Source: Thermoleophilia bacterium (lineage in GTDB: Bacteria > Actinomycetota > Thermoleophilia > Gaiellales > JAICJC01). Taken from it: 6,745 nt of DNA. The translations under genes were made by a program, and so were the position numbers. Shown in pieces: positions 1-5,146 of this stretch. The notes beneath the pieces are model-generated. The model saw nothing but the letters and a program-made list of their open reading frames with translations, did not search any database and had not been told where the DNA came from. Numbering within the stretch: the first letter of the stretch is position 1; every line of letters begins with the position of its first letter. The stretch is from contig JAICJM010000203.1 in assembly GCA_025928435.1 (NCBI GenBank), positions 1-6,745 of the forward strand. Direction: 5' to 3'.

Positions 1-131
1 CAGGCCGCCCCGAACTCGATGCCGTTCGGATTCCAGACGGCGTAGGCGCCGACCAGGATCCCCGCGCTGGCGACCGCCGCGAGCAGGCAGCCCGAGGCGA
101 CGGCGAGGGGTCGCGAACCCGACTGGTTCAT
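1..131 (-). CDS. Unrecognised membrane-anchored protein, N-terminal 43 codons only (C-terminus outside window)
   Basis: Reading the minus strand from the ATG at 131-129 gives 43 codons that stay open to the window edge. The product begins MNQSGSRPLAVASG and continues with a hydrophobic stretch at about residues 9-32, followed by AVWNPNGIEFGAA. This looks like a signal anchor or signal peptide leading into an extracytoplasmic region. The Cys at residue 15 is preceded by SG, but most of the hydrophobic stretch lies after it, so I do not read it as a lipobox. An in-frame ATG at 140-138 would add three residues (MCA). I prefer 131 because a -10-like TAGCAT lies exactly 7 nt upstream, and the alternative ATG overlaps that box. 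The gene is divergent from the truncated exporter at 188. I do not recognise the family. The reading frame is moderately secure and the function is unknown. Confidence 0.6.
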   Translation of the reverse strand, partial: MNQSGSRPLAVASGCLLAAVASAGILVGAYAVWNPNGIEFGAA

Positions 132-145
132 AGCACACATGCTAT
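130..145. repeat. Short inverted repeat ATAGCA-CACA-TGCTAT over the start codon and -10 box
   Basis: ATAGCA (130-135) and TGCTAT (140-145) are perfect inverted arms separated by CACA. The palindrome covers the -10 box and the first bases of the minus-strand start codon, so a bound repressor would block initiation. The arms are only 6 bp and overlap a promoter motif, so chance is possible. Confidence 0.3.
139..144 (-). promoter_or_regulatory. Leaderless-type -10 box TAGCAT for the gene starting at 131
   Basis: On the minus strand TAGCAT fits the TANNNT -10 consensus of actinobacterial housekeeping promoters. It is followed by 7 nt (GTGTGCT) and then the ATG at 131. Transcription would therefore start on or next to the A of the start codon, giving a leaderless mRNA. 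No Shine-Dalgarno sequence precedes the ATG. No good -35 hexamer is visible 17-18 nt upstream. The same geometry recurs at 5050-5055, which strengthens both calls. Confidence 0.5.
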
Positions 146-159
146 CAGGCGCCGTAAGG

Positions 160-183
160 CCTGCGTGCGCGCGGTCACGCAGG
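160..183. repeat. 8-bp inverted repeat CCTGCGTG / CACGCAGG in the divergent gap (possible operator or hairpin)
   Basis: CCTGCGTG at 160-167 and CACGCAGG at 176-183 are perfect inverted arms with an 8-nt spacer (CGCGCGGT). The element is centred about 28 bp upstream of the minus-strand -10 box and ends four bases before the GTG at 188. That position suits an operator for a regulator of the exporter or of the divergent gene, as often seen next to multidrug exporters. It could also be a transcript hairpin. No T-run follows on either strand. No regulator gene is visible in the window. Confidence 0.4.
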
Positions 184-187
184 GACC

Positions 188-1285
188 GTGCCCGGGATCG
201 ATGACGGTGCGGCTGCCCGCCGCGACCCTGGATGGGTGAACGGTGGCATCGCAGCGGTGGTCGGCCAGGTGGCCGGCGGGTTCATCGTCGATGCCGACAT
301 CGGCGGCGCCGACTGGCGGCCGATCTTCCTCGTGAACGTGCCCGTCGGCATCGTCGCCCTCGCCCTGGCGTGGCGGTCGGTGCCGTCGACCCGGGCGGCC
401 GAGCCGGCGCCGATCGACGTGCTCGGCACGGGCCTCCTGGCCGTGGCGGTCCTCGACCTGCTCGTCCCGGTGACCGAGGGCCGCGCCCTCCGCTGGCCGC
501 TGTGGAGCTGGGGCCTGCTCGCGATCGTGGTGCCCGCGCTGATCGCGTTCGCGGTCGTCGAGCGCCGGCTCGAGGCCGTCGGCCGGCACCCGCTGGTACC
601 CCCGACGCTGCTCCGGCACCGCGGCATGCGCCCGGGGCTCGCCATCGCCATGCTGTTCTTCAGCGGCTTCGCGGCCTTCCTGTTCGTGGCCGCCATCGCG
701 TTCCAGATCGGCGCCGGTCTGACCCCGCTGGGATCGGGGCTCGCGCTGATGCCGATGGCCGTCTCCTTCCTGGCCGCGTCGCTCGCGAGCGCCGCGCTCA
801 CCGCCCGGCTCGGCCGCGACGTGATCGCCGTCGGGGCGATCATGCAGGTGATCGGCCTGGTCGCGCTCGGCGCGACGCTCTGGAGCGACTGGCCGAACGT
901 CGACGCGCTCACGCTGGCGCTGCCCATGGTCGTCGCGGGCTTCGGCCAGGGGCTCATGCTGAGCCCGCTGTTCGGGTTCGTGCTGGCAGGCGTCCCCGCC
1001 CACCGCGCGGGTGTCGGCAGCGGCGTGCTGACGACGACGGCCCAGTCCGCCCAGGCGATCGGGGTCGGGACGCTCGGGAGCCTCTTCCTGTCGCTCTCGG
1101 CCGCGAACTCGCTCGGCATGCGCGATGCCTTCGTGATCGTGCTGACCCTGCAGATCACGATGGCCGTCGCGGTCATCGCGGCAACCCGGGGCCTGCCCGA
1201 CCCGGCCGCCGCGCGAGCGCAGGCGGCCGAGGACGACGCCGGCGGACCGCTGACCGGGGAGGCCGAGCTGGTCGAGGCCGCCTAG
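188..1285 (+). CDS. N-terminally truncated DHA2 (EmrB/QacA) family MFS multidrug exporter, probable remnant
   Basis: The 365-residue frame from GTG 188 to TAG 1283-1285 matches the rear two thirds of a 14-helix drug:H+ antiporter of the major facilitator superfamily. Recognisable homology begins near residue 17 (VNGGIAAVVGQVAGG, helix 5). It continues with the family hallmark WRPIFLVNVPVG at about residues 43-54 (entering helix 6) and TEGRALRWPLWSW at 97-109. Further membrane segments lie at about 78-98, 105-124, 149-174, 180-202, 211-231, 240-268, 281-305 and 314-334, and the protein ends in an acidic tail. Intact relatives have roughly 450-500 residues. Helices 1-4, with the conserved cytoplasmic motif between helices 2 and 3, are missing here. 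The 187 bases upstream encode the start of a divergent gene, so the missing part is not nearby. There is no clear Shine-Dalgarno sequence at a suitable distance and no internal stop. GTG 236 is an alternative start. A working transporter is unlikely; a recent 5' deletion or an assembly junction could explain the structure. Confidence 0.75.
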   Translation: MPGIDDGAAARRDPGWVNGGIAAVVGQVAGGFIVDADIGGADWRPIFLVNVPVGIVALALAWRSVPSTRAAEPAPIDVLGTGLLAVAVLDLLVPVTEGRALRWPLWSWGLLAIVVPALIAFAVVERRLEAVGRHPLVPPTLLRHRGMRPGLAIAMLFFSGFAAFLFVAAIAFQIGAGLTPLGSGLALMPMAVSFLAASLASAALTARLGRDVIAVGAIMQVIGLVALGATLWSDWPNVDALTLALPMVVAGFGQGLMLSPLFGFVLAGVPAHRAGVGSGVLTTTAQSAQAIGVGTLGSLFLSLSAANSLGMRDAFVIVLTLQITMAVAVIAATRGLPDPAAARAQAAEDDAGGPLTGEAELVEAA

Positions 1286-1321
1286 CGACGGGCCGGTCTA
1301 GGGTGTCGGCATGGCTCCGTA

Positions 1322-1356
1322 CGAGCGCCCTCCGACGTGGGACGGGAGGGCGCTCG
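1322..1356. terminator. Strong GC hairpin 37 bases after the MFS stop, terminator-like
   Basis: CGAGCGCCCTCC (1322-1333) and GGAGGGCGCTCG (1345-1356) form a perfect 12-bp stem with an 11-nt loop. It lies between convergent genes, downstream of the exporter. No U-run follows, which is common for terminators in very GC-rich actinobacteria. Because the stem is symmetric it could act on transcripts from either side. Confidence 0.55.
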
Positions 1357-1363
1357 CGCATGT

Positions 1364-1380
1364 CCGGGCGGTGTGCCCGG
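1364..1380. terminator. Second small hairpin CCGGGC-GGTGT-GCCCGG
   Basis: A perfect 6-bp GC stem with a 5-nt loop lies 7 nt after the larger hairpin. It partly competes with an overlapping alternative stem, GGCTC (1379-1383) with GAGCC (1390-1394). It may add to termination between the convergent genes, but alone it is weak evidence. Confidence 0.3.
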
Positions 1381-1433
1381 CTCTCCCCGGAGCCGTCGAG
1401 CCTCCGGACCACGGTGTCCACGAGACGGCAGGG

Positions 1434-1466
1434 GCGCACCGAAGGGGTCTGACCCGTCCGGTGTGC
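1434..1466 (-). terminator. Stem-loop just after the ABC permease stop codon, likely operon terminator
   Basis: GCGCACCG (1434-1441) pairs with CGGTGTGC (1459-1466) over 8 bp including one G-U pair. After a 3x3 internal loop, GGGT (1445-1448) pairs with ACCC (1452-1455). On the minus strand the structure begins two bases after the permease stop codon (1471-1469). This is the expected place for termination of the mutase-ABC operon. There is no T-tract. Confidence 0.5.
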
Positions 1467-1468
1467 GG

Positions 1469-4030
1469 CTACTCGTACTGCAGCGCTTCGAGCACGTTCA
1501 GGCGCGCCGCCCGCCGGGCGGGGAAGGCGGCGGCCACCGCGCCGGCGATCGCGGCCACGATCAGCGAGACGATCACCTGGCCGTACGGGATCGCGAACAC
1601 GATGCCGGACGAGCGGAAGCCGAGCGAGACGACCCAGGCCAGCACGACCCCGATGACGATCCCGAGGATGCCGCCGATGATCGCGGTGATCACGCTCTCG
1701 TAGAGGATCGTCTGCCGCAGCTGGAAGCGGGTCGTGCCGATGGCGCGCAGCATGCCGATCTCACGCGTGCGCTCGAACACCGACAGCGCCAGGGTGTTCA
1801 CGATCCCGAACAGCGAGATCACCACGCTCATCGCGAGCAGGATGTAGAGCAGGTAGAGCAGCTGGTTGATCTGCTTCGAGAACGAGTCCTTGAACTCCGA
1901 GTTCGTCTGCACGTTCACGTCGGGGAAGGGCCGCAGAGCCTGGCGCACCGCCCTCGTGGTCGCGCTCATCTGCGCGCCGCTCGCGTAGCGGACGAGCAGC
2001 ACCTGCGGGTTGTGGTCGGTGGTGAGCTTTGAGTACGTCCCCTGCGACACCATGAACCCGCTGAACAGGACCGGATCCTTGTACTGGCCAATCTCGTGCA
2101 TCGTGACGTGGCGGCCGTCGATGCTCGTGACCTGGAACGTGTCCCCCGGCGACAGGTGGTGCGACTTCGCGAACTGCTCCTCCACCAGCGCGTCGCCGCC
2201 GCGCAGCCGGCCGAGGAGGGCGTCCGAGCCGCCCTTCTGCCACTGGAACTTGTAGAGCCGCGGCAGCGTGGACGGGTCGATCCCGTTCGCCTCGTCGGTG
2301 CCGCCGTGCCCGATCTTGACCTGGGTGAACGCGACCCCGAGAGCCGTGTCGACGCCCGGCACCCCCTGCGCCGCGGTGACCGCGGCCTCGGGCACCGGGT
2401 TGCCCTGGCTGTGGCTCTGGATGATCAGGTTCGAGGTGATGCTCTCGTCGATCGAGCCGATGAACGACTGCTTGAACCCGTTGATCAGCACGGAGAAGAA
2501 GACCACCAGGCCGATGCCGATCATGAGCGCCGCGGCGGTCACGGCCGTGCGGCCGGTGTTGCGGGTCGTGTTCTCACGTGCGAGTCGCCCCGACGCGCCG
2601 CGGCCGGCGCTCAGCGGCCAGCCGATCGCGCGTGCCAGCGGCTTGATCAGGTAGCGCGACACCATCGCAAGCCCGATGAACGAGAGGATGGCGCCGCCGG
2701 CGATCGTGAGCAGCCGCTGCGTGGTCGGCCCCGAGCCGGTCACGCCCTGGAACACCAGCAGGATCCCGGCCAGGAGCGCGAGCCCGGCGATGTAGGGGGT
2801 GAAGCGGCTGAGCCACGTCCGCGGCAGCACCGCGCCCTCGCGCAGGGCCGCGATCGGCGGCACGCGGGTCGCCCGCCGGGCCGGCGCGAACGACGCCGCC
2901 AGCGTGACCAGGACGCCCACGGCGAGCGGCACGATCACTCCCGGCCAGGCGTGCACGCTGATGCCCGCCAGGGGCAGGCCGAAGCCGACCAACTTGAAGA
3001 GCGCGCCGAGCAGCTTCGCGAACCCGACGCCGGCCAGGATGCCGATCACCGATGCCGTCAGGCCCACGATCAGCGCCTCGCCGAGCACGGTCGTCAGCAC
3101 CTGCCGGCGCATCGCGCCGATGGTGCGCAGCATCGCGAACTCGCGCATGCGCTGGGCGACCGTGATCGAGAAGGTGTTGAAGATGACGAAGGCGCCCACG
3201 AGCACCGCCGCGCCGGCGAAGGCGAGCAGGGCGGGCGTGAAGAACGAGTTGATGGCGCCCGAGATCTCGTCGGTCTGCTCCTTGGCCGCCTCGGTCCCGG
3301 TCTGCACCTTCACCCAGTGCGGCAGCTGGGCGGCGACCCGGCGCTTGAGCGCCCCGGGCGAGACGCCGGGCTCGCCGTCGACCGAGATGGTCGAGGTCTT
3401 CCCGACCCGGTCGTACCAGCGCTGCGCGTCGGAGAACGTCGTCGCGATGACGGTCGAGCCGCCGATCGAGGACACGTCGCCGAACTGGAAGATGCCGACG
3501 ATCGTGACCGGCTTCACGCCGGCGTCCGTCGTCAGCCGAACGTGCTGGCCGACATGCAGGTCGTGGTCGTCGGCGGTCTGCTGGATCAGCGCCACCTGGT
3601 TGGGGGCGTCCGGGTAATGCCCGTCGACGAGCGTGTTCTGGTTGAACGGCTTGGGCAGCGTCGAGACGACGAGGTTCGGTGCGCCGCCCTGCGACGACAG
3701 GTACTTGCCGTGCACGACGAGGGAGCCGATCGCCTGGATCTGCCCGTCGGCCCTGGACACGCCGTCGATCGCCCGCACACGCCCGATCAGCGACGCCGGC
3801 AGCGGGCCGACCGTGGCCCCGCCGTTCCCGTTCCCGAAGGCGGGTCGGCGGCTGAGGTAGACGTCGGTGCCGGCGAAGCTCGTCCCGAAGATGTCGGAGA
3901 ACGCGTTGCGGATCTGGTCCGTGATCACGAACGTCCCGGCCATCATCGCGGTGCCCAGCAGGATCGCGATCGCCGTCAGCGCCGTGCGGAGCTTGTGGCT
4001 CGCCATGCTGCGCAGGGCGTAGCGGATCAT
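1469..4030 (-). CDS. ABC transporter permease with two FtsX-like domains (MacB/LolC type, 853 aa)
   Basis: This is the membrane subunit of a type VII (MacB/FtsX-like) ABC system. Each half has the same plan: one N-terminal helix, a large extracytoplasmic domain, then three helices. The first half has a helix at about residues 15-37, an external MacB-core-like domain at about 41-260, and helices at about 266-288, 317-340 and 363-383. It closes with FAPARRATRVPPIAALREG. Two linker helices follow at about 412-428 and 441-457. The second half has a helix at about 495-517, an external domain at 520-718, and helices at about 722-750, 779-803 and 815-836. It closes with FPARRAARLNVLEALQYE. The FtsX signatures REFAMLRTIG (297-306) and REIGMLRAIG (757-766) are near-copies, so the protein arose by internal duplication. 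The start ATG (4030-4028) overlaps the ATPase stop as ATGA, which implies translational coupling. Systems of this type export or extract substrates, or drive external events mechanically, rather than import them. The substrate is unknown. Confidence 0.93.
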   Translation of the reverse strand: MIRYALRSMASHKLRTALTAIAILLGTAMMAGTFVITDQIRNAFSDIFGTSFAGTDVYLSRRPAFGNGNGGATVGPLPASLIGRVRAIDGVSRADGQIQAIGSLVVHGKYLSSQGGAPNLVVSTLPKPFNQNTLVDGHYPDAPNQVALIQQTADDHDLHVGQHVRLTTDAGVKPVTIVGIFQFGDVSSIGGSTVIATTFSDAQRWYDRVGKTSTISVDGEPGVSPGALKRRVAAQLPHWVKVQTGTEAAKEQTDEISGAINSFFTPALLAFAGAAVLVGAFVIFNTFSITVAQRMREFAMLRTIGAMRRQVLTTVLGEALIVGLTASVIGILAGVGFAKLLGALFKLVGFGLPLAGISVHAWPGVIVPLAVGVLVTLAASFAPARRATRVPPIAALREGAVLPRTWLSRFTPYIAGLALLAGILLVFQGVTGSGPTTQRLLTIAGGAILSFIGLAMVSRYLIKPLARAIGWPLSAGRGASGRLARENTTRNTGRTAVTAAALMIGIGLVVFFSVLINGFKQSFIGSIDESITSNLIIQSHSQGNPVPEAAVTAAQGVPGVDTALGVAFTQVKIGHGGTDEANGIDPSTLPRLYKFQWQKGGSDALLGRLRGGDALVEEQFAKSHHLSPGDTFQVTSIDGRHVTMHEIGQYKDPVLFSGFMVSQGTYSKLTTDHNPQVLLVRYASGAQMSATTRAVRQALRPFPDVNVQTNSEFKDSFSKQINQLLYLLYILLAMSVVISLFGIVNTLALSVFERTREIGMLRAIGTTRFQLRQTILYESVITAIIGGILGIVIGVVLAWVVSLGFRSSGIVFAIPYGQVIVSLIVAAIAGAVAAAFPARRAARLNVLEALQYE

Positions 4031-4752
4031 CGGGCGCTGAGCTCGGCCATGATGGCCATGATGTCGCCGGCGTCCTTGCAGGGCGCGTCGTGCACGATCA
4101 GCCCGTCGGCCAGGAAGAGGGCGCGGTCGGCGATGGCGGCCGCCCCGGCGTCGTGCGTGACCATCACGGTCGTCTGCTGGTAGGTGTCGACCGCCTCGCG
4201 CAGCACCGCCAGGATCTCGGAACCGGTGGCGGAGTCGAGGTTGCCCGTCGGCTCGTCGGCGAAGATGACGGTCGGCCGCGAGACGAGCGCGCGGGCGATC
4301 GCGACCCGCTGCTGCTGGCCGCCGGAGAGCTCGGCGGGCCGGTGCCGGCGGCGGTCGCCGAGGCCCACCCGCTCGATGACGGACTCGACCCACTCGTGCT
4401 CGGGCTTCGCCGCCGCGATCTGGAGCGGGAGCAGGATGTTCTCCTCGGCCGTCAGCGTCGGCAGCAGATTGAAGAACTGGAAGATGAACCCGATGTTGTG
4501 GCGGCGCAGGAGCGTCAGGCGCTTGTCGTTCAGGTGGGTGATCTCGGTGCCGTCGATCGACACGCTGCCGGTCGTGGGCCGGTCGAGCCCGGCCAGGATG
4601 TGCATGAGGGTCGACTTGCCCGAGCCGGACGGGCCCATGACGGCGGCGAACTGGCCGGCGGCCACGTCGAGCGAGACGCCGCGCAGCGCGTCGACGGCGG
4701 CATCCCCCTCGCCGTAGCGGCGGGTGACGTCGGTGGCCGCGATGACGCCCAT
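4027..4752 (-). CDS. ABC transporter ATP-binding protein, MacB/LolD/FtsE-like (241 aa)
   Basis: This is the cytoplasmic ATPase partner of the permease encoded immediately downstream. All nucleotide-binding motifs are present: Walker A GPSGSGKST (40-48), Q-loop Gln 92 in FIFQ, signature LSGGQ (142-146), Walker B with D166-E167 in VIFADEP, D-loop NLDSATG (from 171), and H-loop His 200 in VMVTHD. The run FIFQFFNLLPTLTAEENILLPL is typical of the LolD/MacB/FtsE subfamily. At 241 residues it has the usual size of a single-domain subunit. I start at ATG 4752 (MGVIAATDVTRRYG) because alignable sequence begins there and the ATG overlaps the chorismate mutase stop by one base (TGATG). The longer upstream frame is only the antisense-like shadow of the mutase. 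A GAGGAGG (4772-4766) lies 13 nt before the ATG, rather far for a ribosome site, so coupling to the upstream gene is likely. Confidence 0.95.
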   Translation of the reverse strand: MGVIAATDVTRRYGEGDAAVDALRGVSLDVAAGQFAAVMGPSGSGKSTLMHILAGLDRPTTGSVSIDGTEITHLNDKRLTLLRRHNIGFIFQFFNLLPTLTAEENILLPLQIAAAKPEHEWVESVIERVGLGDRRRHRPAELSGGQQQRVAIARALVSRPTVIFADEPTGNLDSATGSEILAVLREAVDTYQQTTVMVTHDAGAAAIADRALFLADGLIVHDAPCKDAGDIMAIMAELSAR

Positions 4753-5042
4753 CAGGCCGGCGCGGCCTCCTCGCCGAGGCGGGCGGCCTCGGCGGTGCAG
4801 AGCGGCAGCAGCAGCGCGTAGAGCTGGCGGACGCCGTCCTCGGAGAGCGGGCCGCCGTTGCGCGCGATCGCGCGGGCGACGACGTCCTGCTCGCGGGCGG
4901 CGTCGAACAGCGGCAGGCCGCGTGCGCGCTTGTGGGCATGCAGCTCCGCGACCAGCTGCAGGCGATGGTTCACGGCCTCGAGGACGCCGTCGTCGGCAGC
5001 CGAGATCCGCTCCCGATAGGAGGCGAGCACGGAGTCGTCCAT
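4752..5042 (-). CDS. Chorismate mutase, AroQ class (96 aa)
   Basis: The predicted reaction is rearrangement of chorismate to prephenate, the branch point to phenylalanine and tyrosine, in the cytoplasm. The length and the all-helical three-helix pattern fit a stand-alone AroQ domain. Compared with the E. coli PheA mutase domain, matching active-site residues are R10 (YRERIS), R27 (NHRLQLV), K38 (AHKRARG), D47, R50 and E51 (LFDAAREQ). The C-terminal catalytic Gln of the E. coli enzyme is not conserved: the region reads LLPLCTAEAARLGEE, so E85 or A86 is closest, and a Glu there would resemble the fungal enzymes. There is no signal peptide, so it is not the secreted type. The start ATG 5042 is chosen because homology begins within ten residues and a -10 box sits 7 nt upstream. 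The stop overlaps the ABC ATPase start (TGATG), making it the first gene of a three-gene operon. Other members of this fold, such as isochorismate-pyruvate lyases, are less likely. Confidence 0.85.
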   Translation of the reverse strand: MDDSVLASYRERISAADDGVLEAVNHRLQLVAELHAHKRARGLPLFDAAREQDVVARAIARNGGPLSEDGVRQLYALLLPLCTAEAARLGEEAAPA

Positions 5043-5049
5043 GCGCCCT

Positions 5050-5055
5050 AGTGTA
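5050..5055 (-). promoter_or_regulatory. Leaderless-type -10 box TACACT for the chorismate mutase-ABC operon
   Basis: On the minus strand TACACT fits TANNNT and is followed by 7 nt (AGGGCGC), then the ATG at 5042. Transcription would begin at the start codon. A weak -35 candidate, TTCGCG, lies 18 nt further upstream. The AGGG just before the ATG is too close (3 nt) to serve as a normal ribosome site. If real, this promoter separates the mutase-ABC operon from the protease and PLP enzyme genes upstream. Confidence 0.5.
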
Positions 5056-5087
5056 GGAAAGCGCAGCCGCCATCGCGAAGGTGCCGT

Positions 5088-5119
5088 GGGGACTGTCCCC
5101 GCGACCGGCGACAGTCCCC
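5088..5119. repeat. Palindromic element GGGGACTGTC...GACAGTCCCC (REP-like or terminator hairpin)
   Basis: GGGGACTGTC (5088-5097) and GACAGTCCCC (5110-5119) are perfect 10-bp inverted arms around a 12-nt loop. The left arm lies inside a shorter palindrome, GGGGAC-T-GTCCCC (5088-5100). To the right, CCCCGGGG (5116-5123) follows directly. The element sits between the protease stop (5147) and the mutase promoter (5050-5055). That position suits a dispersed extragenic palindrome, a terminator for the upstream genes, or both. Only one copy is in the window, so dispersal cannot be shown here. Confidence 0.55.
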
Positions 5120-5146
5120 GGGGTCGGCCGCGCGAGGAATCCGGGC

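Noticed and set aside
85..99. Possible lipobox (ASGC) in the left-edge protein
   Set aside because: The Cys lies at the beginning, not the end, of the hydrophobic stretch, which does not fit a lipoprotein signal peptide.
128..1176. Two long minus-strand open frames opposite the MFS gene
   Set aside because: Low-complexity charged or Ser/Thr/Ala-rich translations with no motif. The plus strand shows clear transporter helices and the WRPIFLVNVPVG hallmark.
1311..1703. Plus-strand 130-codon frame as a protein gene
   Set aside because: It runs through a strong hairpin and then antisense over 235 bases of conserved permease sequence, with no recognisable domain. Only its promoter-like start is kept as a finding.
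2096..4183. Long plus-strand open frame (695 codons) antisense to the ABC permease
   Set aside because: It is rich in Arg, Asp, His and Gly with no recognisable domains, the usual shadow of a high-GC gene. The minus strand encodes a complete two-domain permease here.
4031..4939. Extension of the permease frame upstream to give a 1156-residue protein
   Set aside because: The added part is an out-of-frame reading of the ATPase gene. The true permease start is the ATG at 4030, overlapping the ATPase stop.
4753..5073. Extension of the ATPase frame upstream
   Set aside because: The added residues are Arg/Ala-rich shadow sequence of the chorismate mutase gene. ABC homology begins right after the ATG at 4752.
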